From Betaproteobacteria bacterium (GTDB lineage Bacteria > Pseudomonadota > Gammaproteobacteria > Burkholderiales > SG8-39): a stretch of 64,000 bases of DNA. This document shows, one piece after another, positions 54,510 through 62,886 of this stretch. The position numbers were made by a program, and so were the translations under genes. Position 1 is the first letter of the stretch, and each line of letters opens with the position of its first letter. The stretch covers positions 1-64,000 of the forward strand of contig JACRAS010000104.1 of NCBI GenBank assembly GCA_016234705.1, written 5' to 3'. Under the pieces are notes generated by a model. The model did not search any database. It saw only the letters and a program-made list of their open reading frames with translations, and was not told the DNA's origin.

Positions 54510-55853
54510 CTATGGCGATGGAGGCGCCAGCGTCACCAGATCCCTGAGCGTCAGATCGCGCACCTGCCCGTCGATCGCCAGGTTCACCCTTGCCAGAACC
54601 GATTCGATCTCATCCGGTACGGCAACTGCCTCCGGTCCCAGGTACTGCTCTTCGCCGGCCGCGCGCAGCGTATGCAGCAGGTCCCCGAGCGTGATGGTTC
54701 CGATGTCGCGGCTCGGCAGGTAGGCGGGCGGGTCGTCAGCGGTCCGCACTAGCAGGCCGTCCTGCTCGAGCGCGTCGAGCACCATCTGCAGCGCGAACGT
54801 AGGCACGCCGATGCGCTCCGTCAGCCTGGACGAGGTCCATGCCGGACCGCCGTCCCGATAGGTCTTGCCGACCAGATACATCAGCATCAGCGCGACGCGC
54901 TCGCGCATGCGGTTGCTCAGGCGGGGTTCGCCTTGCTGCAGTACCAGGTATTCCGGATGCTGGCTGTAGAATGCGATGCTTGCGCCGAGCAGCAGTATCA
55001 GCCAGTTGAGATAGAGCCAGATCAGAAACAGCAGGAAAATAGCGAAACTCGAATAGATCGCGGCGTACTGGGTCGATATCCGCGCGAATTCGGCGAAGGC
55101 CCAGCTCGCCGCCTGCCACAGCAGTCCCGCCGCGATTCCGCCGGTCAATGCCGCGCTCAGCCGCACCTTGGTGTTGGGGCCGAAGTAATAGGCGAAGACG
55201 AACACGCCGATCACAAAAAAAACGGAGATCGCCCGGCCCAAGGCATAGACCGTGCCGCCGACAGGCGCGAGCGCAAGCAAGGGCCGCAGCAGCGCCGTGG
55301 CCATGATGGTGGAAGTGATGCCGATCGCCGAAAATACCAGCACCGGCCCGATCAGGAGCACGCTCAGGTAACCACTGAAACGCCGCGCGAAGCTGCGCAA
55401 TTGCGCCACATGCCAGATGAAGTTGACCGACTCCTCGATTTTCCGCATCAGCGAGACCACCGTATAGACCAGTAAGGCCAAGCCGATCGAACCGAGCACT
55501 TTGACGTTGAGGTTTTCGATGAACTTGATGACCCACTTGCTCGCGTCCGCGCTTTTCTCGCCCAGCGGGGCGAGGAAGTTGAGCAGAATCGGATCGATCT
55601 GGTTGTATACCCCGAACGCCTTGAGCACCGAAAAGCTGAGCGCGAGCAGCGGCACCAGCGACAGCAGCGTGGTATAGACGAGGCCCGTGGCGCGCAAAGT
55701 CAACTGGCCATGGGCGAGGTCGCGCATCAGCACCAGCGCGAGCCGCGCTGGCGTGATCATGCCTGCCTTCCACGCCGGCATGGCGCCGAGCCGGCCGCCC
55801 CAGATCGCGTCGTGGACGGGGGACCTCGACCTGGCGCGCTTTTCAGTCACCAT
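54510..55853 (-). CDS. YihY/BrkB-family inner membrane protein
   Basis: The 447-residue protein has the six-helix YihY/BrkB core (TLRATGLVYTTLLSLVPLLA, VLGSIGLALLVYTVVSLMRK, GIAAGLLWQAASWAFAEFAR, IYSSFAIFLLFLIWLYLNWL) and a C-terminal cytosolic winged-helix-like part (RMRERVALMLMYLVGKTYRD). Despite the old name (serum resistance or RNase BN) it is a membrane protein of unclear function, perhaps a transporter. It is upstream of rsmE's position but separated by 42 bases, both on the minus strand. Confidence 0.88.
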   Translation of the reverse strand: MVTEKRARSRSPVHDAIWGGRLGAMPAWKAGMITPARLALVLMRDLAHGQLTLRATGLVYTTLLSLVPLLALSFSVLKAFGVYNQIDPILLNFLAPLGEKSADASKWVIKFIENLNVKVLGSIGLALLVYTVVSLMRKIEESVNFIWHVAQLRSFARRFSGYLSVLLIGPVLVFSAIGITSTIMATALLRPLLALAPVGGTVYALGRAISVFFVIGVFVFAYYFGPNTKVRLSAALTGGIAAGLLWQAASWAFAEFARISTQYAAIYSSFAIFLLFLIWLYLNWLILLLGASIAFYSQHPEYLVLQQGEPRLSNRMRERVALMLMYLVGKTYRDGGPAWTSSRLTERIGVPTFALQMVLDALEQDGLLVRTADDPPAYLPSRDIGTITLGDLLHTLRAAGEEQYLGPEAVAVPDEIESVLARVNLAIDGQVRDLTLRDLVTLAPPSP

Positions 55854-55895
55854 TGCGTACTCCTTTCTGCCGAGCGCAGGGACGCGCGCCGCACG

Positions 55896-56645
55896 CTAGA
55901 TATCCCCCCACAGGGCTTGCAGCACCGCCAGCGCCGCGACCGGCGCGGTTTCGGTGCGCAGAATGCGCGGCCCGAGGCTGACCGGCTCGAATCCGCTGGC
56001 TTCGGCAGCCTCGCATTCGGCTGGCGCGAGACCGCCCTCGGCGCCGACGAGCAGCACCACGCTGGCTGCGGGCGGCACCCGCTTCAAGGGTGTTGCCGCA
56101 TCCGGCGACAGCAGCAGCCGCCGCTGGTTGCGCTCGACCGCCGCGAGATAAGCGTAGAACTTCTGTACCGGCGCGACTGCGGGCACGCGGTTGCGTCCGC
56201 ATTGCTCGCAGGCGGCGATGACCACGTGCTGCCAGTGCTGTAGGCGCTTGTCGGCGCGCTCGCCGGCGAGCTTCACCACGCTGCGCTCGGTGACGAGCGG
56301 TTGAATCGCGCTGACGCCGAGTTCGGTGGCCTTTTGCAGGCTGTAGTCCATGCGCTCGCCGGCCGAGATGCCGAGCGCGAGCGTGATCTCGAGCGGTGAC
56401 TCGCGCTCGGCCGCATGGAACTCGAGCAGGCGCACCCTGGCTTCGCGCTTGCTCACGGCGACGAGGCTGGCCCGATATTCCCCGCCGGCGCCGTTGAAGA
56501 GAGTGAGCGTGTCGCCCACCTGCAGGCGCAACACCTTCAGCGCATGGCGGGCGGCAGCTTCGGGCAGGACGATTTCCGCGCCCGGCGAGAGGGGCAAATC
56601 GCAGTACAGGCGCGTTGTGGTGGATCGCGGCAATGGGGGTTTCAT
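55896..56645 (-). CDS. rsmE: 16S rRNA (uracil-1498-N3)-methyltransferase
   Basis: The 249-residue protein methylates U1498 of 16S rRNA using S-adenosylmethionine. It has an N-terminal PUA-like part (LPEAAARHALKVLRLQVGDT) and a SPOUT domain with LQKATELGVSAIQPLVTERS, VVIAACEQCGRNRVP, VLLVGAEGGLAPAECEAAEA and SLGPRILRTETAPVAALAVL, which forms the trefoil knot. Length is standard. It precedes the BrkB gene on the minus strand. Confidence 0.93.
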   Translation of the reverse strand: MKPPLPRSTTTRLYCDLPLSPGAEIVLPEAAARHALKVLRLQVGDTLTLFNGAGGEYRASLVAVSKREARVRLLEFHAAERESPLEITLALGISAGERMDYSLQKATELGVSAIQPLVTERSVVKLAGERADKRLQHWQHVVIAACEQCGRNRVPAVAPVQKFYAYLAAVERNQRRLLLSPDAATPLKRVPPAASVVLLVGAEGGLAPAECEAAEASGFEPVSLGPRILRTETAPVAALAVLQALWGDI

Positions 56646-56806
56646 ATCAAAAGTCTATATTGGAACTGAGATAACGATCTGTCTGCGGACCATAACCTGC
56701 GAGGCTTAACATAAAAGTAATCTTATAGATTTACGCGCACTGGTCTAACGCCGACTGATTACGGCATCGAGCTGCGCGCGCACATCGCGGCCCGCTTCGT
56801 CCTTCT

Positions 56807-57118
56807 TCACTGCCGAACGTGCGAATCCATGTTTTCGCCCTTAGGATACATCAGGCTGAACCACTGACTGTGCTCAAGGTTGTCCTCGTAATGCTCGAAC
56901 GCGGACTTGGTGTTGCAAGGCTGGTCGATGTAGATGCACTTCACCCGGCCGCGGTAGAAGGGCAGCAGCGCTTTCAGCGCTTCGAGGTTGTCGCCCTGGA
57001 TCGGCAGATTCCCGGCGGCAGGATCGCCGTGACTCGACACCGGCTCCAGCAACCGGTACGGCACCGCGTCCGCCACGCGTATCGCCTGCTCGCGCTTGAG
57101 CCAGTCGAGCGTCGGCAT
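56807..57118 (-). pseudogene. N-terminal fragment of a type III (Mod-like) DNA methyltransferase
   Basis: The 103 codons read MPTLDWLKREQAIRVADAVP, NLPIQGDNLEALKALLPFYR and VKCIYIDQPCNTKSAFEHYE, then DNLEHSQWFSLMYP, before breaking off. This is the start of a Mod-type adenine methylase, but the catalytic DPPY motif is DQPC and the rest of the enzyme is missing; the last ten codons are unrelated. A further open stretch in another minus-strand frame (56745 to about 56830, ending RAQLDAVISRR) may be part of a different broken gene. Inactive. Confidence 0.8.
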
Positions 57119-57121
57119 GCG
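57081..57121. repeat. 41-bp direct repeat, copy A
   Basis: This segment, which encodes the first dozen codons of the methylase fragment, is repeated exactly at 57780-57820. The two copies flank the HepT/MntA pair. Confidence 0.9.
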
Positions 57122-57457
57122 TCAGGCTTGGCCGAGGATGCGTTTGACTTCGCGATCCAATTCCGCGAGGTCGCGTTCAACGATGGCCCATACGGCATCG
57201 AGATTTACCTCGGAATAACCGTGGATCAGCCGGTCGCGCGTCCCGATGATTTTCCGCCAAGGTACGGCTTGTTCGTCGGACCTCAGCTCGCTGCTGAGAT
57301 TGCGCGCCGCTTCGCCGATAATCTCGATCTGACGCACGACCGCGCTTTGGATCATGTCATCCTCCATGAATGCGGCGCGGCCCGCTGCGGTATAGCGGCG
57401 AATGCGCTCTATCGCTTCGGCAATATGCACGACATACAACTTGTCGCGCTCATTCAT
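57122..57457 (-). CDS. hepT: HepT-like ribonuclease toxin (DUF86)
   Basis: The 111-residue helical HEPN protein has the catalytic Rx4H motif in GTRDRLIHGY (near 86) and the usual AEAIERIRRYTAAGRAAF and VVRQIEIIGEAARNL helices. Its RNase activity is blocked when MntA adds AMP to the conserved tyrosine that follows the RNase motif (Tyr after H-G). The ATG lies within the MntA stop (ATGA), so the pair is coupled. Confidence 0.9.
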   Translation of the reverse strand: MNERDKLYVVHIAEAIERIRRYTAAGRAAFMEDDMIQSAVVRQIEIIGEAARNLSSELRSDEQAVPWRKIIGTRDRLIHGYSEVNLDAVWAIVERDLAELDREVKRILGQA

Positions 57458-57744
57458 AAGGTGCGCGCTTCTGAAAGGACGCGCTCCTTGAGCTCCGGAT
57501 GCAATTCGGGCTCGGTGAGAAGATCGACTTTCATACCCAGCACATCCTCAAAATCCTGTTGCATCCCCACAAGATCGAAAAGCGACGTCCCTTGCCGGAT
57601 GTCCACCAGCAAGTCGATGTCGCTGCCTTCCCGGTCAATCCCCTTGGCCACCGAGCCGAACACGCGCAGATTGCTCGCACCGTGTCCCGCAGCGATGGCA
57701 AGCAGCTTTTCCCTATGGGTGGCGAGCGCTTCGGAGGGTTTCAT
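57454..57744 (-). CDS. mntA: MntA nucleotidyltransferase antitoxin
   Basis: The 96-residue protein is a minimal nucleotidyltransferase with the exact GSx10DxD motif (GSVAKGIDREGSDID, near 31-45) of MntA antitoxins that AMPylate HepT. The start at 57744 (MKPSEALATHREKLLAIAAG) fits the family; the frame runs further upstream but into unrelated sequence. A second, broken copy of its N-terminal third lies at 59862-59968. Confidence 0.9.
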   Translation of the reverse strand: MKPSEALATHREKLLAIAAGHGASNLRVFGSVAKGIDREGSDIDLLVDIRQGTSLFDLVGMQQDFEDVLGMKVDLLTEPELHPELKERVLSEARTL

Positions 57745-57779
57745 GGGCGGTATTCTCGCAGGTTTTGGCGGGACTGCGC

Positions 57780-57820
57780 ATCGCCTGCTCGCGCTTGAGC
57801 CAGTCGAGCGTCGGCATGCG
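57780..57820. repeat. 41-bp direct repeat, copy B
   Basis: Identical to 57081-57121, it again encodes a methylase start on the minus strand, here without any further methylase sequence. It lies between MntA and the next toxin gene. Confidence 0.9.
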
Positions 57821-57823
57821 GCC

Positions 57824-58216
57824 TTAGGGTGCCGAAGCGGGCGGCTGCGCGCCAAGTCTGGCAGCGCGGCGCGCGAGCATTGTGTCGAAGGTAAGGAACT
57901 TCCTCGCCTTCCCGGACAATGCCAGATGGAGCGCGTCCGCGACGTCCATGCCCGCGTCGACCCAGCCGAACGCGACGCGCACGGCTTCCGCATGCTGCTG
58001 CCGCACGTGCGGCAGTGCCAGTATCCCCCGCAGCGAAGCGAGGATTTCTTCGCGCGTCGTTTCCCTGGCTCTCAGCACCCAAGCGAGTTCGAGCAGTACA
58101 GTGATCGGAATAAACACATCCTCGTCGGCCTGGAGCACAGCGACTGCACGGCGGAATTGGGCCGGATCGTCCTTGAGCAGGAAGCGGGCCAGCAGGTTGG
58201 TGTCGACGCTTATCAC
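57824..58216 (-). CDS. PIN-domain toxin of an AbrB-PIN pair (VapC-like)
   Basis: The 130-residue protein has PIN acidic residues in MISVDTNLLARFLL (Asp5), ITVLLELAWVLRA (Glu), GMDVADALHLA (Asp) and FLTFDTML (Asp). It should be an RNase held by the AbrB-type antitoxin encoded just upstream; the start overlaps its stop (ATGA). Confidence 0.88.
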   Translation of the reverse strand: MISVDTNLLARFLLKDDPAQFRRAVAVLQADEDVFIPITVLLELAWVLRARETTREEILASLRGILALPHVRQQHAEAVRVAFGWVDAGMDVADALHLALSGKARKFLTFDTMLARRAARLGAQPPASAP

Positions 58217-58497
58217 CGCCGCCGCCCGCGGCTCTTGCTGCGTTCATCGTCGGCCCGCACCGTTTCAAGGAGCGCAGCGGCTTCCTGCGCAGGCGTCATG
58301 CGTTTGGCACGATGAGCGAGCGAACCCGCCAGTCCCCGCACCCGCTCGACGCGATCGGTCGGCTTGATCGTGACCTTGAAACCCTTGCCGGGATCCAGTT
58401 CCACGTTCAGTTGCGTGCCGCTGCGGATGTCCAGCGCTTCGCGGATCGGTTTGGGAATGATCATCTGCCCCTTACTCGAAGCCCTGATCGACTCCAT
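58213..58497 (-). CDS. AbrB/MazE-type antitoxin
   Basis: The 94-residue protein has a swapped-hairpin AbrB domain (IRASSKGQMIIPKPIREALD, SGTQLNVELDPGKGF) and a toxin-binding C-terminal tail. ATG 58497 is preceded by GGAGG at 5 bases; a longer frame exists upstream but without domain sequence. It probably represses its own promoter with the PIN protein. Confidence 0.87.
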   Translation of the reverse strand: MESIRASSKGQMIIPKPIREALDIRSGTQLNVELDPGKGFKVTIKPTDRVERVRGLAGSLAHRAKRMTPAQEAAALLETVRADDERSKSRGRRR

Positions 58498-58507
58498 GAT
58501 AACCTCC

Positions 58508-58542
58508 GGTAAGACAACAAGGTAAGACAACAAGGTAAGACG
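58508..58542. repeat. Tandem repeat, 13-bp unit x 2.7
   Basis: GGTAAGACAACAA occurs twice in a row, followed by GGTAAGACG, immediately upstream of the antitoxin's ribosome binding site. It may be part of the operator or a slipped-strand tract that affects expression. Confidence 0.8.
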
Positions 58543-58697
58543 ATACGCCGCGCAGGCGTTCGGGTCAACTGCGGTATCGTTCAGGATCGCTTCAACAACG
58601 CGGCGTGGCTGGTCGGGTCTTTGCATTGCACACGCCACACTATAACGTCGGCAAACAGGTTTTCATCCGCCGGCCGCGCGCCAGAGCCGCCAGCCGG

Positions 58698-59690
58698 TCA
58701 GCCGGACATCCTCACGACCGCCCGTCCGCGCACGCCGCCGCGGATCAGCTTGTCGCAGTGCGCCTGCAATTCGTCCAATGCGATTGCGTAAGCAATCTTG
58801 TCCGTGTGCCGTGGCCGCAAGTCGCCCCCCGGCGCCATGCGTTTCCACGCGGACCCGCGCGCGGGCACGGGATGATTGCCGTTGATTCCGGCCAGCGACA
58901 CCGATCGCAGGATAAACGGGTAGATCGACGTGGTGAAGGTCTCGCCCGCCGCGTTGCCAAAGGCGCACACCACGCCGTGCTTCTTCATCGTGCGCAACAG
59001 CGCATCGAGCGGCGCGCCGCCCACCGCGTCGATCGCCCCTGCCCAGCGCTGCTCTTCCAGGGGCTTGGGGCCGGTCGCAATGGCATCCCGGCCGATCACT
59101 TCCGCGGCGCCGATCGCCTTCAAGTAATCGGTTTCGTCCGGTTTGCCGGTGCTGGCCACGACCCGGTAACCCAGTCCCGCCAGAATGTCGATCGCGAAGG
59201 ACGAACATCCCCCGGTGGCGCCCGTGACCGCGATCGGACCCTTGTCCGGCGTGACGCCCAGTCGAATCAGTTCCTCCACCGCCACTGCGGAGGTGTAGGC
59301 GGCAAGGCCGAGGGCCACCGCCTCGAACGCGTCCATACCCTCGGGAACGCGCTCGACCCAGGCCGCGGGCACGCGCACGTATTCGCCATAGGCGCCGTCG
59401 TGGCGAATGCCGAATTCCTGCCCGCCCTGCACCGTCACCATGTCGCCCTCGCGAAACGCCGGGCTGGTGGAAGCGGCGACGGCGCCGGATACCTCGACCC
59501 CGGGAATGCAGGGAAAGCGCTTCACCACATTGCCCACCCCGCAGACCGCGCGCGCGTCCTTGAAATTCACGGCGGCGTACTTCGACTTGATCAGGACCTC
59601 GCCCGGATCGAGATCGTCGATGCTTTGCGTCACCATGCGGCCCGCGCGCCTGCCGTCCTCATGGAAAACTTTCACCGCTCTGAAGCGCAT
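58698..59690 (-). CDS. YhdH/AcuI-family NADPH-dependent quinone oxidoreductase / acrylyl-CoA reductase
   Basis: The 330-residue MDR-superfamily protein has FRAVKVFHEDGRRAGRMVTQ, AAVNFKDARAVCGVGNV, GVEVSGAVA, and the NADPH-binding VTGATGGCSSFAIDILAGLG (near 152), followed by AIDAVGGAPLDALLRTM. YhdH/AcuI members reduce acryloyl-CoA, detoxifying it during propionate-type metabolism. There is no zinc site. It is an apparently normal gene between the toxin-antitoxin pairs and gene scraps. Confidence 0.9.
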   Translation of the reverse strand: MRFRAVKVFHEDGRRAGRMVTQSIDDLDPGEVLIKSKYAAVNFKDARAVCGVGNVVKRFPCIPGVEVSGAVAASTSPAFREGDMVTVQGGQEFGIRHDGAYGEYVRVPAAWVERVPEGMDAFEAVALGLAAYTSAVAVEELIRLGVTPDKGPIAVTGATGGCSSFAIDILAGLGYRVVASTGKPDETDYLKAIGAAEVIGRDAIATGPKPLEEQRWAGAIDAVGGAPLDALLRTMKKHGVVCAFGNAAGETFTTSIYPFILRSVSLAGINGNHPVPARGSAWKRMAPGGDLRPRHTDKIAYAIALDELQAHCDKLIRGGVRGRAVVRMSG

Positions 59691-59708
59691 GCGCTGCCCC
59701 TTGTTTCC

Positions 59709-59830
59709 TCAGCTTTGGATCACGGCGCCGCTGCCGAACAGGCTTTCAATCTGATCCGCGCCGAAGCCGAATTGCTCGAGTACCTCGCGACTGTGCGCGC
59801 CGAGCATCGGCGGTGGCCGGTGCACGCGCG
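59709..59830 (-). pseudogene. C-terminal tail of a CaiB/BaiF-type CoA-transferase
   Basis: The last 39 codons of this minus-strand frame read RVHRPPPMLGAHSREVLEQF then GFGADQIESLFGSGAVIQS, the standard ending of class III CoA-transferases (RPPPxLGEHTxEVLxxLG). The rest of the enzyme is gone; the frame runs directly into the broken MntA copy. It ends 18 bases upstream of the AcuI-like gene, so the transferase probably once stood in the same operon. Confidence 0.65.
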
Positions 59831-59861
59831 ACTGCGCGTCGCGGTCGCCGCCCGCCTTGTC

Positions 59862-59968
59862 GGCCCCTTGGCCACCGAGCCGAACAGGCGCAGATTGCTC
59901 GCGCCGTGTCCGGCGACGATGGCGAGCAGTTTGTCCCGATGGGCGGCGAGTGCTTCGGAGGGTTTCAT
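59862..59968 (-). pseudogene. Broken second copy of the mntA N-terminus
   Basis: MKPSEALAAHRDKLLAIVAG followed by HGASNLRLFGSVAKG nearly repeats the first 35 residues of MntA at 57454-57744, including 5' flanking bases. It then breaks off before the DxD residues and runs into the CaiB tail. Inactive. Confidence 0.85.
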
Positions 59969-60039
59969 GGACGGTATTCTCGCAGGTTTTGCCGCGCCTG
60001 CGCATTCGGCCGCCGCAATGCCGGTTGAACACCGGGAAA

Positions 60040-60459
60040 CTAGGCTTGCGTGAGCAGCACCTCTAACATTTCTCGCGGCGTCAGCGCCGGCGGCAGCTTG
60101 GATTTCGCCGCCCGCATTTGCGCAAGCAGACGTTTGTCGCCCGTCACGAAATGCGTTGCAGAAGCGGAAACCGCAGCGGCGACAATAGCTGCGTCCTTGG
60201 CGTTGATGCCGGTAATCGACTTGCGCGGGCAAGGCACGATGCGGATGCCGCTGGCGCTCACAAATTGTAGCCACAGCGGCTGCGCTTGCGGCAGCTTGCG
60301 CGCAAGGTTCTTTTCCACTTCTTGAATGCAGCAGCGGCCAGTAATCAGCTCGGCGGCGGGGCTGCCGGCGAGCCAATTCACCAGCACCACGGGCGCTGAG
60401 TGCGCGGACCCTATCAACGCGGAAATGAGGACGTTACTATCGAGAAAAACCGTGATCAC
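60040..60459 (-). CDS. PIN-domain toxin, second AbrB-PIN pair
   Basis: The 139-residue protein opens ITVFLDSNVLISALIGSAHS with the first PIN Asp, carries EVEKNLARKLP (Glu), GINAKDAAIVAAAVSASAT (Asp) and FVTGDKRLL (Asp). It belongs to the COG1569-like group that has a typical DSNVxxSAL start. It overlaps the preceding AbrB-type antitoxin by ATGA. Confidence 0.85.
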   Translation of the reverse strand: MITVFLDSNVLISALIGSAHSAPVVLVNWLAGSPAAELITGRCCIQEVEKNLARKLPQAQPLWLQFVSASGIRIVPCPRKSITGINAKDAAIVAAAVSASATHFVTGDKRLLAQMRAAKSKLPPALTPREMLEVLLTQA

Positions 60460-60698
60460 AAATCGCGCAGCAGCTCTTCGGCGCTCACGCCGTGTTGTTG
60501 CATGAGCTTGCGCATCTGCTTGCGCAGAGCGTCGAGATCCATGCGCTGGGGAGTCAATACGATGGCATTGGCGATCTTGACCGCGCGCAACGCGTCGCCG
60601 GTTTCCAGATGCAGGGCGTCGCGCAGCGATTTGGGCAGCGTTAGCTGCCCGCGTTCACGCAGTTCGATTTCGGATGTGTTTAGCTCGGTCGTTTCCAT
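60456..60698 (-). CDS. AbrB/MazE-type antitoxin, second pair
   Basis: The 80-residue protein has EIELRERGQLTLPKSLRDAL and ETGDALRAVKIANAIVLTPQ, a compact AbrB-like DNA-binding fold, and a Leu/Met-rich helical tail that should bind the PIN toxin encoded next. Confidence 0.85.
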   Translation of the reverse strand: METTELNTSEIELRERGQLTLPKSLRDALHLETGDALRAVKIANAIVLTPQRMDLDALRKQMRKLMQQHGVSAEELLRDL

Positions 60699-60761
60699 TA
60701 TGGTCGCATTTCGTATTTTCTGAAATCGTACCGGACCACATGACGAGTCGTCAAGTGCGAT

Positions 60762-61004
60762 TCAGCCATGCCGATACGATCGTGTCGCGCTGATGCGCAC
60801 CGTGAGCCCGGCGCGCATGGCGATTTGCGCGAGCGCATCCAGGCTGAACAGCTCGACGCAGCCCTTGAGCAGGGCGTTGAGCCGGGGCTGGGTGAGTTCG
60901 AGCATTTGCGCTGCCTCGACCTGGCGCAGCTTCAGGTCGCCCACGCAGGCCGCGATCCTGCGCGCGAGCTGGCGTTTGAGCGGGGTTAGGGACGAGGCGG
61001 GCAT
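60762..61004 (-). CDS. XRE-family HTH protein (HigA-like), no toxin seen
   Basis: The 80-residue protein has KRQLARRIAACVGDLKLRQV, AAQMLELTQPRLNALLKGCV and LDALAQIAMRAGLTVRIS, the short XRE group often paired upstream with a HigB/RelE-type toxin. No such toxin lies before it (61005-61139 is non-coding), so it is either solitary or has lost its partner. Confidence 0.78.
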   Translation of the reverse strand: MPASSLTPLKRQLARRIAACVGDLKLRQVEAAQMLELTQPRLNALLKGCVELFSLDALAQIAMRAGLTVRISATRSYRHG

Positions 61005-61139
61005 GGACTGGCGAGCTTGGCAACGGTGCTAGTGATTATATCACCATCGATATAATTATCAGGCTGCAAACCATATGGGAACATGACAGCACCTAACCAA
61101 TTGTTCAGAATTGACCGAATCCAGATCGCTCCCGCGAAT

Positions 61140-61508
61140 TTATTTGGTGCAGGCCCAGGCGGCGACTTCGCACTCCCTGGCCGCGCACAGGCGTAGCGCC
61201 TTGGTTTCCGCTTCCTGGCGGGTGGCGCCGGTGGCGGGGAAGTATTTGACGGGTCCGCGCGCGAGCGCGCCGCAGGCGTTGCTGAAAGCCGCCACGACTT
61301 CGCAGCGCGGGTGAGCGCATTGATTCAGGGCTTCGATCTTGGCCGCGCGCGAGGTGACGGAATTGTAGGCGTAGCCGAACTGACCCGTCTCGCGCTGCAG
61401 GGCGATGGCGCCGTAGACGCCTTTCTTCACCACCACCTTGGCCAGCGCCGGTTGCGCGACGCCGGCAAACGCAGCGACCAGCGCGAGATGGAGCAGGGCG
61501 GCGCGCAT
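61140..61508 (-). CDS. DUF4189 family exported protein
   Basis: The 122-residue protein has a signal peptide (AALLHLALVAAFAGVAQPALA) and a DUF4189 domain with YGAIALQRETGQFGYAYNSV, ALNQCAHPRCEVVAAFSNAC and ALRLCAARECEVAAWACTK; conserved Cys likely form disulfides. The start at 61508 places the signal peptide at the N-terminus; ATGs at 61523 and 61526 are possible alternatives. The frame is open to 61679 but without a domain. Confidence 0.75.
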   Translation of the reverse strand: MRAALLHLALVAAFAGVAQPALAKVVVKKGVYGAIALQRETGQFGYAYNSVTSRAAKIEALNQCAHPRCEVVAAFSNACGALARGPVKYFPATGATRQEAETKALRLCAARECEVAAWACTK

Positions 61509-61679
61509 TCCGGACTCGCCCATCATCACACCGTTGCCAAGTGTTCGGCGCCGCGGATTTCCGGCATTTTCGGCGGGATCGCGCTGCCGCCGTGTTCCCT
61601 GAGCCGCGTCGGCGGCGGGATTGAGGCGTATCGTCAGGTCGGCGGCTTGCGGCATGGTGTTACCTCGGCGTCGAAGCAC

Positions 61680-61954
61680 GATTATTCTACTCCTGCGACC
61701 GGCTCTGTTACCAAATGAACGCGAACCTGCGCTCTATGTATCTGGTGACGCGCGCTATTTTAGGGCTCGCCGAGAAAAAAACCTCTGTGCCCCAGACGGT
61801 TAAATTGCGGGCTGAACCCAAGCGGACGGTCGAAAAACTGCGGAAAATGCGGGAAAATCCGTGGAAACAGTTGGGAATTTGGCAATTGCTAAGTAAAATG
61901 TCCTGCTATTGAATGCCCCGTACTGAATTCCGGGTCCCTCGAAACGGAGAAAAC
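61680..61954. other. Gene-free stretch with no clear feature
   Basis: Only short frames of low quality (such as 61715-61912 on the plus strand, Lys/Arg-rich) are seen between the DUF4189 and FAH genes. I see no repeat or RNA signature. Confidence 0.5.
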
Positions 61955-62803
61955 ATGAAACTTTGTCGTTACGGTAAGAATGGCTTCGAGAAACCGGGCA
62001 TGATCGATGCCCAGGGCAACATCCGCGAGCTGTCCGCCGTGGTGGAGCAGATCGACCAGGGGACGATCTCGCCGGCGGGACTGGCGAAGCTGCGCAAGAT
62101 CAAGGCCGAGACGCTGCCGCTGGTAAGGGGCGAGCCGCGCCTGGGTGTGCCGTATGTCGGAATTTCCAAATTCGTCGCCATCGGCCTCAATTACGCCGAC
62201 CATGCGCGCGAGTCGAACACGGCCATCCCGACCGAACCGATCGTGTTCATGAAAGCCACCACGTCGATCACCGGCCCGAACGACAAGGTCATCGTGCCCA
62301 AGCATTCGACCAAGCTCGATTGGGAAGTGGAACTGGGCGTGGTCATCTGCAAGAAGGCGCAATACGTGCCCGAGGACAAGGCGCTCGACTATGTCGCCGG
62401 CTACTGCGTGGTGAACGACGTGTCCGAGCGCGCGTTCCAGCATCAGTCCAGCCAGTGGGACAAGGGCAAGGGCTGTGACACCTTCGGCCCGATCGGCCCG
62501 TGGCTGGTGACCACCGACGAGATTCGCGATCCGCAGAACCTGGATATGTGGCTGGACGTGAACGGCCGGCGCATGCAGAAGGGCAACACCCGCACCATGA
62601 TTTTCGGCGTGGCGAAGCTGGTGTCCTACTGCAGCCGGTACATGACGCTGTTGCCGGGCGACATCATCACCACCGGCACTCCGCCCGGCGTAGGCACGAG
62701 CATGAAACCCGATCCGGTGTTCTTGAAGCCGGGCGATGTCATGAATCTGGGTATCCAGGGTCTGGGCGAGCAGCGCCAGGACGTGGTCGCCCATCCAGGT
62801 TGA
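61955..62803 (+). CDS. Fumarylacetoacetate hydrolase family protein
   Basis: The 282-residue protein has the FAH C-terminal fold: KFVAIGLNYADHARESNTAI, FMKATTSITGPNDKVIVP, LDWEVELGVVICKKAQYVPE with metal-binding Glu pairs, GYCVVNDVSERAFQHQSSQW and LLPGDIITTGTPPGVGTSMK. Such enzymes hydrate or decarboxylate 2-oxo compounds in aromatic or sugar acid catabolism; this branch is near FAHD1/ureidoglycolate lyase-like proteins. ACGGAG precedes ATG 61955. The substrate is not evident. Confidence 0.9.
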   Translation: MKLCRYGKNGFEKPGMIDAQGNIRELSAVVEQIDQGTISPAGLAKLRKIKAETLPLVRGEPRLGVPYVGISKFVAIGLNYADHARESNTAIPTEPIVFMKATTSITGPNDKVIVPKHSTKLDWEVELGVVICKKAQYVPEDKALDYVAGYCVVNDVSERAFQHQSSQWDKGKGCDTFGPIGPWLVTTDEIRDPQNLDMWLDVNGRRMQKGNTRTMIFGVAKLVSYCSRYMTLLPGDIITTGTPPGVGTSMKPDPVFLKPGDVMNLGIQGLGEQRQDVVAHPG

Positions 62804-62886
62804 GAGGCTGCGGGGTCTCCGGCCCCGGTTTCCGATGAGCGGCCAGGCGGTCTTCGGGCGGCTTGGCGCATCGGCCTACACAAAAA

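Noticed and set aside
61715-61912. Short Lys/Arg-rich frame between DUF4189 and FAH genes
   Set aside because: It has no ribosome binding site, domain or conservation-like pattern; more likely non-coding.
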